A stretch of DNA of 64,000 bases from contig SFGN01000003.1 in the NCBI GenBank assembly GCA_004556565.1, positions 1 to 64,000 of the forward strand, in the 5' to 3' direction. Numbering within the stretch: position 1 is the stretch's first letter; each line of letters opens with the position of its first letter. The notes beneath the pieces were generated by a model. That model had not been told where the DNA came from, ran no database searches, and saw only the letters and a program-made list of their open reading frames with translations. This DNA is from Lachnospiraceae bacterium. GTDB taxonomy: Bacteria; Bacillota_A; Clostridia; Lachnospirales; Lachnospiraceae. Below, in pieces: positions 24,495 to 33,900 of this stretch. The position numbers and the translations under genes were made by a program.

Positions 24495-26056
24495 ACAAAA
24501 AGCAGCAGAGACAGCAGAAAATGCTCCGTCAGCAGGAAATCGTAAATGCCGCCAGAGATGCAGGCAGAGATCTCACTGCAGAGGAGCAGACAGAGTTCGA
24601 CTCCCTTCAGAGAGAAATCGAGAGACTGAATGGAGAGATCGAAGCAGAGGAACAGCAGCAGAGAGGTATGAACCCTCAGCCAAATGCTCCTCCGCAGAAT
24701 CCGGTAAATCCGGAAGCAGACACACAGAGAGCAGTCGCAGAGGAAAGAGAGAGAATCAGATCCATCACAGAACTTTGTGGCGAGTTTGGAATGGAAGCAA
24801 GAAGCTACATCGAGAGCGGTGCAACGCTTGATTCCGTAAGGGAAGCAGCACTGGAGCATGTAAGGAAGCACGGTGCACCTATTCCTGCACAGGGCAGAGC
24901 AACCATCACTGAAAGCGCAGAGGATAAGTTCAGAGCCGCAGCAGCAGACGCACTCGTAATGAGAAGCGGAATCGAACTCCAGAACCCGGCAGATGGAGCA
25001 AGACAGATGATGGGAATGACACTCCGTGACTTAGCCATTGAGTGCTTAACAAGCGAGGGTCAGACCGGACTCAATAGAAGAACTTCTGACGAACTCTACG
25101 GTATGTTACAGAGACAGTTCTATAATCCGACAGCAGCGTTCCCTGCTATCCTCGACAATGCCATCAATAAGGCATATGTGGAAGGACACAAGACTGTCGC
25201 AGTAACATTCGACCAGTGGACAAAGAAGGGAAGTCTTAAGGACTTCAAGACCCACGACAACAACTACTTAGCAGGACCGGTAGGAGAATTCCTCGAAGTA
25301 CCGGAAGGTGGCGAATTAAAGCATGATGTGTTCGGAGATGAGAAACTCCCTACCAGAAAGCTGAAAACATACGGCCGCCAGTTCACTCTTACAAGACAGG
25401 CATTCATCAATGATGATATCGATCTTGTAACAAGAATCCCTGCAAAGTACGCAGCAAGTGCAAGAAAGACCATCAACAAGCAGTGCTACCAGATCCTTGT
25501 GAACAACCCGGCAGTATATGACGGAACTGCATTATTCAGCAGTTCACACTTCAACCTGTTAGCCAAGGGAACAGGAATCACAAAAGAAGCAGTGCAGGGT
25601 ATGATCCTCGCACTCCAGAACCAGAAAGACCAGTTCGGAGAAGCAATCATCATCAGACCCGCAATCATCATCGTGCCGAGCGGATATATGTTTGATATGT
25701 ATACACTGTTTTTCAGTCCTACAATCAGCACATCCGGCAACACGCAGGCAGTCAACCCGCTCTACAGATACAAGGACAGCATCACAGTAGTGGAAGATCC
25801 GACAATCAACGCACTCTGCGGTGGTTTTGGAAATGTAATGCCTTGGTGGTTACTTGGAGCAAAGGATGACACAGACTTCATCGAGGTCGACTATCTGAAC
25901 GGACAGGAGATCCCGGCAATCAGAAGAATGGAGACTCCGGGAACATTAGGATTCGTATGGGATATCTACCTCGACTGGGGAATCAGCGTCATGGATTATC
26001 GTGGTGCAGTTAAGAACCCTGGTATCGAAGTCAAGAACCCGATCGAGTTAGCATAA
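24491..26056 (+). CDS. Major capsid protein (HK97 fold) with N-terminal scaffold region
   Basis: A 521-residue protein, AAGGAGG before the ATG. Residues 1-80 are a Gln/Glu-rich coiled coil, acting as delta domain or scaffold and likely removed by the protease. Later segments, PTAAFPAILDNAINKAYVEG, YGRQFTLTRQAFINDDID, GTALFSSSHFN and DWGISVMDYRG, match the Mu-gpT/HK97-type shell protein. It builds the icosahedral head. Confidence 0.88.
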   Translation: MNKKQQRQQKMLRQQEIVNAARDAGRDLTAEEQTEFDSLQREIERLNGEIEAEEQQQRGMNPQPNAPPQNPVNPEADTQRAVAEERERIRSITELCGEFGMEARSYIESGATLDSVREAALEHVRKHGAPIPAQGRATITESAEDKFRAAAADALVMRSGIELQNPADGARQMMGMTLRDLAIECLTSEGQTGLNRRTSDELYGMLQRQFYNPTAAFPAILDNAINKAYVEGHKTVAVTFDQWTKKGSLKDFKTHDNNYLAGPVGEFLEVPEGGELKHDVFGDEKLPTRKLKTYGRQFTLTRQAFINDDIDLVTRIPAKYAASARKTINKQCYQILVNNPAVYDGTALFSSSHFNLLAKGTGITKEAVQGMILALQNQKDQFGEAIIIRPAIIIVPSGYMFDMYTLFFSPTISTSGNTQAVNPLYRYKDSITVVEDPTINALCGGFGNVMPWWLLGAKDDTDFIEVDYLNGQEIPAIRRMETPGTLGFVWDIYLDWGISVMDYRGAVKNPGIEVKNPIELA

Positions 26057-26074
26057 TAGAAGGAGGATGCAGCC

Positions 26075-26401
26075 ATGAGCAAAGCAAGTTACTGGCAGAG
26101 AGGGGAAACCCTCGATTATAAGAATACTGGAGTAGCCACCATCGAAGCCAACACAGTCGTAGCACTTACTGGCAGGGTGGGAATTGCAGGAACTGACATC
26201 GCACCTGGTGCAGAAGGCGACCTTCATGTGTGCGGTGTCTTTGAGTTTGATAAGACAGGAGTGGGAGAAATCTCATTCGGTCAGCCTGTTTATTTCGATG
26301 GAACAGGTATCACGGACACAGAAGGAGACAATACACCTGCAGGATTCGCAGCCAAAGCAGCGTCCGCAGGAGACGCAAAGGTGCTCGTAAAAATCGGATA
26401 A
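26075..26401 (+). CDS. DUF2190 capsid decoration protein
   Basis: A 108-residue protein, AAGGAGG upstream. All-beta with GETLDYKNTGVATIEANTVV and later GQPVYFDGTGITDT, characteristic of DUF2190, a family of capsid cement or decoration proteins. Position directly after the capsid gene fits. Confidence 0.8.
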   Translation: MSKASYWQRGETLDYKNTGVATIEANTVVALTGRVGIAGTDIAPGAEGDLHVCGVFEFDKTGVGEISFGQPVYFDGTGITDTEGDNTPAGFAAKAASAGDAKVLVKIG

Positions 26402-26414
26402 GGAGGTGCAAACC

Positions 26415-26690
26415 ATGGAACTGGTAGCAACATACCCTATCCTTTACAGATCACACCAGTATGAAGTCGGAGACAGCCTCCCGGCAGACGATGAATCAAT
26501 GGTGCAGGCATGGCTTGACGCAGGAACAGCCGTGTGGAGCGATGGCAAGCAGGAGAAAGCGAAAGCGACTCCTGCTACCGCAACCGCAGGACTGGCAGGA
26601 GAATCCAAGAACGGAGAAACTGCAGAAAATGTAGTCGGCAGAGTGCCAAAGACACCTACCCGAAGCAAGGGGGCAAAAAAGAATGGTTAA
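26415..26690 (+). CDS. Small head protein of unknown function
   Basis: A 91-residue protein starting at ATG 26415 after AAGGAGGTGC. An N-terminal beta region (ELVATYPILYRSHQYEVGDSLP), a short helix (MVQAWLDAGTAVW) and a low-complexity Ala/Thr/Lys-rich tail. The first part resembles the small head-completion or adaptor-type proteins found here in related phages. It overlaps the next start by 8 bases. Confidence 0.6.
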   Translation: MELVATYPILYRSHQYEVGDSLPADDESMVQAWLDAGTAVWSDGKQEKAKATPATATAGLAGESKNGETAENVVGRVPKTPTRSKGAKKNG

Positions 26691-27018
26691 AAAATCATTC
26701 AAGGAAGTCATGAGGGATGACGTGAATAACACCTTCATGAATGTGGATGAATTCGCAGACACACATACCGTTGACGGAAAAGAAATCCCGGTTCTCGTAG
26801 ATGATAATGAGATCATCGAAAGAGAAAAGAAGATGAAATCCAACATGGACGGTGTGTATGTGAAGCAGAAACTAATCTATGTCAAGGCAGAGGACTTCGG
26901 AGCACTGCCTGCCATCGGTCGGCAGATCATGTTTGATGGAAAGAGGTACATGGTTACTGATTCCACAGACGAGGACGGAGTATACACAATAACCATGGAG
27001 GCTAACAGGACGAAGTAA
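26683..27018 (+). CDS. Head-tail adaptor-type protein
   Basis: A 111-residue protein. N-terminal helix (SFKEVMRDDVNNTFMNVDEFAD), then HTVDGKEIPVLVDDNEI and a beta-rich half (GRQIMFDGKRYMVTDSTDEDG). This layout is usual for the connector protein after the decoration protein in P2/Mu-like and lambda-like phages. It overlaps the next ATG by one base. Confidence 0.65.
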   Translation: MVKKSFKEVMRDDVNNTFMNVDEFADTHTVDGKEIPVLVDDNEIIEREKKMKSNMDGVYVKQKLIYVKAEDFGALPAIGRQIMFDGKRYMVTDSTDEDGVYTITMEANRTK

Positions 27019-27602
27019 TGGGATTGCAGAGCGGTATGATAGAGTTTGAAGTCGATGCGACTCAACTCCAGAGGATAGAACTGAAACTGAAGGATATGAA
27101 GGCAAAAGCACCGCAGGCACTAAAAAATGCCGTGAATGCAACCGCCAGAGATGCCAAAAAGGATTTGGCTGACAAAGCCAAGGAAACCTATGCGGTAAAG
27201 AGTCCAAGGTTTAAGAAAGCTATCGCACAGAAGAACGCAACGGCATCAAAACCGACAGCCACACTGAAAATCACAGGAGCAGTGAATGAGTTGGCGGACT
27301 TTAAGTACAAAGACAATACTTCAACAGATGCGGCCAGAGGTAAGGTACTGAAAGCGAGCGGACTGAAAAGCCTGCAAAAGGGAAACCTCAAGGCTTTTAT
27401 TACCAAATTCGGAAGTGGTCATGTTTCTGTAGTTCAGAGAAAAGGAACATCAAGGCTGCCGCTTAAGAAGTTACTCAGTCCATCCATACCTACCATGGTA
27501 GGAAACGAAGCCAAGGTGTACGGCATCGTGAAGCCAAACATAGAAAAGAACCTGCAGAAGAACATCCAGAAGCAGATCGACAAAATACTGGGAGGCAAGT
27601 AA
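27018..27602 (+). CDS. Minor tail protein Z-like (tail completion)
   Basis: A 194-residue protein. N terminus EFEVDATQLQRIELKLKDMKAKAPQALKNAVNATARDAKK matches the GPZ/HK97 gp10-like neck proteins; Lys-rich and ending with the helix NIEKNLQKNIQKQIDKIL. It probably terminates the tail and mediates head joining. The ATG overlaps the previous stop. Confidence 0.7.
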   Translation: MGLQSGMIEFEVDATQLQRIELKLKDMKAKAPQALKNAVNATARDAKKDLADKAKETYAVKSPRFKKAIAQKNATASKPTATLKITGAVNELADFKYKDNTSTDAARGKVLKASGLKSLQKGNLKAFITKFGSGHVSVVQRKGTSRLPLKKLLSPSIPTMVGNEAKVYGIVKPNIEKNLQKNIQKQIDKILGGK

Positions 27603-28079
27603 ATGACGGCGCAGATTTTACAGGAAGAACTTGTAAAGGAAATTGGGGTTATTTTTAAGGATGACCTCTTCAAGGATTCCACCGGGGAGTACACCAAGAT
27701 GAATGTCTATGAGCAGAACCTCCCCATCAGACAGGACGAAGATGCACCGGACCCGATTCCGTATGTGATCGTCCGAGTGGAAACAGGGCAAGCCAAGGGC
27801 GGTGTAGAACCACAGGAAGTGTTCGTCACACTGCTGATCGGATATTTTGACGATGACGCAGGAAACAACGGACACAAGGGTGTCCTTGGAATCATCCAGA
27901 AGATACAGGAACGGTTCATGAAAGAACCAATGCTCGCAAAGCAATTCTATTTTATGAATGATGAGCAGCACCCATTCGACTGGGCACTGCAGGACGAAGA
28001 ATCATTCCCTTACTTCTTCGGAGCAGCGAGCATGACATTTGCAACAGCAGCAATAAGGAAGGAGGATAGATTCGCATGA
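27603..28079 (+). CDS. Tail completion/terminator-type protein
   Basis: A 158-residue protein starting directly after the previous stop. Beta-strand repeats around IPYVIVRVETGQAKGG and EVFVTLLIGYFDDDAGNNGHKG, and the helix IIQKIQERFMK, give the size and order of the tail terminator (gpU-like) proteins that cap tubes. It overlaps the next gene by 4 bases. Assignment is mostly by synteny. Confidence 0.6.
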   Translation: MTAQILQEELVKEIGVIFKDDLFKDSTGEYTKMNVYEQNLPIRQDEDAPDPIPYVIVRVETGQAKGGVEPQEVFVTLLIGYFDDDAGNNGHKGVLGIIQKIQERFMKEPMLAKQFYFMNDEQHPFDWALQDEESFPYFFGAASMTFATAAIRKEDRFA

Positions 28080-28372
28080 GCGAAGCAAAGACAAAAGCAG
28101 TGCAGGCGGAAGCCAAGCAGGAAGCAAAGACGGTAGCCAAGACACAGGAAACGATGGTGTATGCCGGTCCGACAATTCTGGGAGTGGCAACACACAATCA
28201 GTTCTTCAACAACGGACTGCCGGACGGATTGAAAACCGCAATGGAGAAAGAGCCTGCGATTTACAACCTTGTAGTGCCGATCAGTAGTCTGGCGACCGTT
28301 AATGCAGACATCGCATCACAGAGCGGTGCTGCTTATGTATTTTACAAAAAAGCAGCCGAATATAAGGCTTAA
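28076..28372 (+). CDS. Small tail-region protein
   Basis: A 98-residue protein, ATGA overlap. The N terminus is Lys/Ala/Glu-rich and unstructured; then VYAGPTILGVATHNQFFNNGLP and a C-terminal helical region. Proteins of this type precede the sheath gene in many Clostridia myophages. No function known. Confidence 0.6.
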   Translation: MSEAKTKAVQAEAKQEAKTVAKTQETMVYAGPTILGVATHNQFFNNGLPDGLKTAMEKEPAIYNLVVPISSLATVNADIASQSGAAYVFYKKAAEYKA

Positions 28373-28389
28373 GGAAGGAGAGAAAAGCA

Positions 28390-29841
28390 ATGGCTTACAA
28401 TCATGGAGTAAGGGTAAAAGAGCAGGCAACGAGCCTGGTCGCACCCGTTACAGGAACAGCCGGACTGCAGGTAATCATCGGAACAGCACCTGTGAACCTC
28501 GCAGCCGACCCGTACAAGGCAACAAATGTGCCGTTAATCGCATACAGTTTCAGTGAAGCCGTGGAGCAGATCGGATACAGTGATGATTTCAAAAATTACA
28601 CACTCTGCCAGAGCGTGGACGCTTGCTTCCGTGTTTTGAATATCGCGCCGATTATCTTAATCAATGTGCTCGATCCTAAAAAACACAAAAAGGCAAACGA
28701 GGAACAGACGGTAAATGTGGAGAAGATGCAGGCAACGGTAAAGGTAAAAGGTATTCTTGCAGATACCGCAGAGGTAAAGGCAAATGAAACTGTCCTCGAA
28801 GCCGGAACTGACTACATCACGACATTCGATGATGACGGATACCTCGTGATCACATTAACCGCAGGAGGTAAGGGAGCGTCAGCTAATACCCTTACAGTCA
28901 ACAGTACAAGCATTGATCCGACAGCCGTAACCGAGAGTGATATCATCGGCGGTTACAATGCAAGCACCGGAGCAGAGACTGGTATGGAGTTAATCCGCCA
29001 CATCTATCCGAAATTCAGTATGACACCTGGTCTGCTCTTAGCACCGGGATGGACACAGAAGCCGAATGTAGGTATCGCCCTTGCAGCAAAGTGCGAGGAA
29101 ATCAATGGAGTATTCACTTGTGAATGCATCCTCGATATCGACACCGCAGAAGCAACCAAGTACACAGAGTGCAACGACTGGAAGAATAAGAATGGTTATA
29201 CCAACAAGCACGCAGCACTTCTCTGGCCGCAGGTAAAGGTCGGAACGAAGCAGTATGCATATTCCGCTATCTTCGGAGCATTGACAGCGTACACAGACGC
29301 AAGCAACGATGATGTGCCCAACCTTTCTCCTTCCAATAAGCTGATCGGAATTACTGGTCTCTGTCTGGAAGATGGAACAGAGGTAACACTGGATCAGCCG
29401 CAGGCGAACCTCTTAAACGGACAGGGAATCATTACCGCAATCAATGATTCCGGATGGAATTCATGGGGCAACAACACAGCGTGCTATCCGGCGAATACAG
29501 ACCCGAAAGACAGATGGTTCTGCTGCCGTAGATTTTTCTCATGGTGGGGCAACAGCTTCATCCTTACCTACAAGCAGAAAGTCGATGAACCGGGCAACTA
29601 CCGTCTCATCGAGTCCATCGTAGACAGCGAGAACATCAGAGGAAACTCCTATGTATCACAGGGCAAGTGTGCAGGGGCAAGAATTGAATTCAGCGAGGAC
29701 GAAAATCCGGTAACGGACATCCTCAACGGCAAGATCCAGTTCCACCAGTACCTCGCACCGTATGTACCTGCAGAGGATATCCTCAACATTTTGGAATTTG
29801 ACCCGGATATGTTATCCGCAGCATTAAACGGAGGTGAATAA
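28390..29841 (+). CDS. Tail sheath protein
   Basis: A 483-residue protein with AAGGAGAG upstream. Starts with the classical sheath form YNHGVRVKEQATSLVAPVTGTAGLQVIIG, then the subtilisin-like middle (HIYPKFSMTPGLLLAPGW) and the C-terminal WFCCRRFFSWWGNSFILTY and DILNGKIQFHQYLAPYVP. It forms the contractile sheath, making the phage a myovirus. Followed after 2 bases by the tube gene. Confidence 0.93.
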   Translation: MAYNHGVRVKEQATSLVAPVTGTAGLQVIIGTAPVNLAADPYKATNVPLIAYSFSEAVEQIGYSDDFKNYTLCQSVDACFRVLNIAPIILINVLDPKKHKKANEEQTVNVEKMQATVKVKGILADTAEVKANETVLEAGTDYITTFDDDGYLVITLTAGGKGASANTLTVNSTSIDPTAVTESDIIGGYNASTGAETGMELIRHIYPKFSMTPGLLLAPGWTQKPNVGIALAAKCEEINGVFTCECILDIDTAEATKYTECNDWKNKNGYTNKHAALLWPQVKVGTKQYAYSAIFGALTAYTDASNDDVPNLSPSNKLIGITGLCLEDGTEVTLDQPQANLLNGQGIITAINDSGWNSWGNNTACYPANTDPKDRWFCCRRFFSWWGNSFILTYKQKVDEPGNYRLIESIVDSENIRGNSYVSQGKCAGARIEFSEDENPVTDILNGKIQFHQYLAPYVPAEDILNILEFDPDMLSAALNGGE

Positions 29842-29843
29842 GA

Positions 29844-30368
29844 ATGGGCGCATTAGGTATTCCAGGAGTTATTAATAACTTCAACCTTTACAACAACGGA
29901 ACAGCACTCGTAGGTCTGACAGGGGAAATCTCCCTGCCGGACTTCGAGGGAATGACCGAGACATTGAGCGGTCCCGGCATCCTTGGAGAAATCGAGGAAG
30001 TAATCATCGGACAGTTCGGAAGCATGGAACTGGAGATTCCGTTCCGCATTCTCGATGAGGATGCATTCAAACTCATGTCCCCTGCAACATCACTGAATCT
30101 GACACTCAGAGCCAGTGAACAGTTCACAGTCAAGAGCACAGGAGGCATTGACTACAAGGGCATGAGAGTAGTTGTCCGTGGACGACAGAAGAAACTCACA
30201 GGCGGCACCGTGAAGCAGGGTGGAGCGATGGATGCAGCAGTGACAGTAGAAATCACTTACATCATGATTGAGTTGGACGGAAAGCAGAGAATCGAACTCG
30301 ACAAGATCAATAACGTTTACAAGGTAAATGGTGTGGATTTACTGGCAAAAATCAGAAAACAATGTTAA
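29844..30368 (+). CDS. Major tail tube protein
   Basis: A 174-residue protein. Begins GIPGVINNFNLYNNGTALVGLTGEISLPDFE and later RVVVRGRQKKLTGGTVKQGG, as in P2 FII-type tube proteins. It polymerises into the inner tube through which DNA passes. The gene has AGGTGAATAAG upstream and sits in the fixed sheath-tube order. Confidence 0.9.
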   Translation: MGALGIPGVINNFNLYNNGTALVGLTGEISLPDFEGMTETLSGPGILGEIEEVIIGQFGSMELEIPFRILDEDAFKLMSPATSLNLTLRASEQFTVKSTGGIDYKGMRVVVRGRQKKLTGGTVKQGGAMDAAVTVEITYIMIELDGKQRIELDKINNVYKVNGVDLLAKIRKQC

Positions 30369-30386
30369 TCAAGGAGGACGAGCAAG

Positions 30387-30749
30387 ATGGAAAAAGAGAC
30401 AAAGAAAACTGAGGTATTAGCAGCAGAGGTACTGGACAAAGACGGAGAAGTGATCGAGAACGAATACATGGTTATTTTTAATAAGCCATACACATTCGAG
30501 GGCGAAACCTATGAAAAAATCGATCTGAGCGGACTGGACAATCTGACAGCAGCAGATATGATTGCAGCAAACAAGATTCTGGACAGAACCGGATCATTCA
30601 CATTCCTCCCGGAGATGTCATTGGAATATGCGTGTCTCATCGCAGCCAAGGCAACGAAACTTCCGGTGGAATTCTTCAAGGGATTGCATCCGAAGGAAGC
30701 GGTCAAGGTCAAGAACCGTGTAACAGCTTTTTTCTACGGAGCGGAATAA
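30387..30749 (+). CDS. Tail assembly chaperone, short form
   Basis: A 120-residue protein, AAGGAGG upstream. Fold typical of gpG/gpE-type chaperones: YMVIFNKPYTFEGETYEKIDLSGLDNLTAADMIAANKIL, then a helical half with EYACLIAAKATKLP. It coats the tape measure protein before tail assembly. Its end contains the slippery heptamer TTTTTTC at 30728-30734, where a -1 shift makes the long form. Confidence 0.8.
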   Translation: MEKETKKTEVLAAEVLDKDGEVIENEYMVIFNKPYTFEGETYEKIDLSGLDNLTAADMIAANKILDRTGSFTFLPEMSLEYACLIAAKATKLPVEFFKGLHPKEAVKVKNRVTAFFYGAE

Positions 30750-30916
30750 GTCCAACTGACGGTGCGAACCTCCGAAAACTCGCAATACAGTTATCAATGA
30801 CATTACGGACCGGGATAGATTTCTTTCTATCTCTGTCCGTTTTTGAATTGCGGGAAATAGCCGAGGAGGTGGCAGACATTGGCAAGCAGCAGCAAAGAGC
30901 AGGAACTCGCCATTAA
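30387..30916 (+). CDS. Tail assembly chaperone, long form by -1 frameshift
   Basis: The zero frame reads GCT TTT TTC TAC and stops at 30749. Slippage by -1 on T TTT TTC (30728-30734) gives TTT TTT CTA and continues for about 60 residues to TAA at 30916, containing GANLRKLAIQLSMTLRTGIDFF and a helical end. The extension has no start codon or ribosome site of its own. This matches the conserved G/GT programmed frameshift between tube and tape measure genes. Confidence 0.75.
30728..30734 (+). promoter_or_regulatory. Slippery heptamer TTTTTTC
   Basis: A canonical X XXY YYZ site aligned with the zero frame, 15 bases before the stop of the short chaperone. Confidence 0.75.
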
Positions 30917-33900
30917 AATCGCAGGCAAGGTCGAAAACTCTTTCAAGCAAAGTCTCGGAGTTACCGAGGACGGATTAAACAAAATAGCGAGCGTTGCAAA
31001 GAAAGCCGCAGCGGTGGCGGCCGCAGCATTCGCAGCCGTTAAGGTCGGAGACTTCATATCCGATGCGGTTGATGAATATGCGGAATTTGAACAGGCAATG
31101 GCGAATACCTCGGCAATCGCAGGTGCATCAGCCGAGGACTATGCGAAACTGTCTGCTGCAGCCAGAGAAGCAGGAAAAGCAACAACCTTCACGGCTTCGG
31201 AGGCGGCCGATGCCTTGGGATATATGGCACTGGCGGGGTGGGATGTCAGCGAAAGCACGGCAGCCCTAACACCAGTGCTAAAATTGGCAGAAGCAACGCA
31301 GGCAGACCTTGCTACCACGAGTGACCAGGTAACAGATTCCATGAGTGCCATGGGTGTCGGAATAGATGACTTACAGGGATATCTCGATGTTATCGTGACG
31401 ACAAACAACAAGGCGAATACGTCAGCGGCAGACCTTATGGACGCATTCATCGGATGCGGTGGCGCAGCCAGAGCCGCAGGTATGAACTATAAGGAAACCT
31501 CCACAGCACTCGGAATACTGGCAAACAATGGCATCAAGGGCAGTGAAGCAGGTACGGCATTGAACTCAATGCTTGTACGAATCAGTACCAAGGATGTAGC
31601 ACAGAAAGCATTCAAGGAACTGGGTGTCGCAATTTACGACAGTTCCGGGGAAATGAGAAACATGAGGGAAATCCTCATGGACTTAAATGGTGCTATGGCA
31701 GGAATGACGCAGGAGCAAAAGAACTCCTATATGTCAGCGATAGCCGGAACGAACTACTACTCACAGTTTGGTTATTTACTGGACGGAGTAAAAGAGGGAG
31801 TGGATGGCTCTGCATCAGCATGGGACCAGTTAGCCGGAGCAATCGACAATTCGACCGGGGCACTGGATGAGATGGACGCAAAAGCGACCGGAACATTACA
31901 GGGAGCACTGGCGCGATTCCAGTCGGCAATCAGTGACTTAAAGATAAGCATGGTAGAGGACTTCGGGCCGTATGCGATGCAGATCATAGATGCGGTGGCA
32001 TTGAAAATCCCGGATATTACGGCAGGGTTCAGTGAACTCATTCAGAAACTACCAATCCAGGAATTCATGAACGGAGTCGGTCAGATGGCAGGCGGTGTTC
32101 TGGATTTTGTCGGAAAGATAGTGGATGGTCAGAGTTTAACTGAAGCATTCTCGTCAACCCTGTCGGAAGATTTTGGTGTAGAGCTACCAGGAAGCGTGCA
32201 AACATTCCTTGGAGTGATCCAGAACCTGTGGGATGATTTCCAGTCATTCATTGGATGGATAGGAAGCACCGCCGAAGCAACACTTGGCGGATTAAAAGAT
32301 ACAATCGCAGAGCATGAGCCACAGCTACAGGCAATCATGGATTTGTTATCAGATGTGCAGCAGAAATTCTCGGAAGCCTTCGGGGGCGCAAGTGATGATG
32401 CAAGCAGTCTGGTAAGCGGAGGACTTCCGGCACTGGTCGGGGCACTCTTGGATGTACTGGGCGCAGCGGCAAATGTACTCGACAAATTCGTGGAATGGAA
32501 AGGTTTTATACCTACCGTGACCACACTGGCGACAGCCATCGCAGGATTTAAACTTGCGAAAACAGCGATAGAGATCGCAAAGGTTACCAAGGCAATGACA
32601 CTGCTTCGGGTAGCCAAGATAAAGGATAAAGCGGAAACATTGTATCTGAACGCACTATATGCCAAGGACGCAATCGTGAAAGCAGCATCCACAGCAGCAA
32701 CATGGGCACAAACAGCAGCCACAACCGCATGGAACGTGGTCTGCACGGCGGCGACAGCGGTAACGACCGCACTGGGTGCAGCGTTTACATTCTTAACCAG
32801 TCCGATTGGCTTAGTAATTCTGGCAATCGGAGCAGTAATCGCTATCGGTGTATTACTGTATAAAAACTGGGATACGGTAAAGGAAAAGGCAGGTCAACTT
32901 GGAGAGTGGATCTCGGCAAAATTCTCCGCATTGAAAGATGCGGTCTGTAATGCGGTGGACGGTTTCAAGGACAAATTCCCGGCAGCCTTTGAATTTATAA
33001 AAGGTGTATTTGATGGATGGTGGACGACCGTCAGTGGAGTAATTGACGGAGTAAAACAGGTGTTCCAAGGTATCATAGACTTCGTAGCCGGAGTATTTAC
33101 CGGAGACTGGAGCAGGGCACTGGACGGACTGAAAAACATCTTCCTCGGGGCATTTAATGCGCTGAAATCATTGGCACTCGCTCCACTGAACGCACTGAAA
33201 GGTGTAGTGACCGGAGCATTTAATGCCATAGACACAGCCACAGGCGGAAAACTGACTGCAATCAAAGAAAAAGCATCTGAATGTTGGAATAATGTGAAGC
33301 AGACGGCAGGAACAGTCCTGCAGGCGGCCAAGGATACCGTAAGCGAAAAGCTGAACAACATGAAAACCGCATACGAGCAACACGGAGGCGGAATCAAAGG
33401 TGTAGCGGCCGCAGCGGTAGAGGGTGTCAAAGGATACTACACTGCCGGATACACATTCATAGACAATCTGACAGGCGGAAAGCTATCAGCCATCAAAGAT
33501 AAGTTCACATCCAAGATGGGCGAGGTAAAGGCGAGCGTTTCGGAAGCATTCAACAATGTCAAAGACACAGCCGGAAACCTCATGGAAACAGCCAGAGCAA
33601 ATGTAGGGGCAAAACTCGATGCCATGAAATCTGCGTATGACAGCGCAGGTGGTGGCATTAAGGGAGTGGTCGCAGGAGCAATGGCAGGAGTACAAAGCAC
33701 CTTCTCCAGTGTGATGAGCACCGTGGATACATTGACGGGAGGAAAATTATCCTCCATTACAAGTGCATTCACAAACAAACTGAACGCAGCAAAAACAGCC
33801 GTCACGAATGTCCTTGGGAATATCAAGCAGGCATTCAGTGACAAACTGGAAGCAGCGAAAAGCGTGGTAACCGGAGCACTGGACAAAATCAAGGGAGCAT

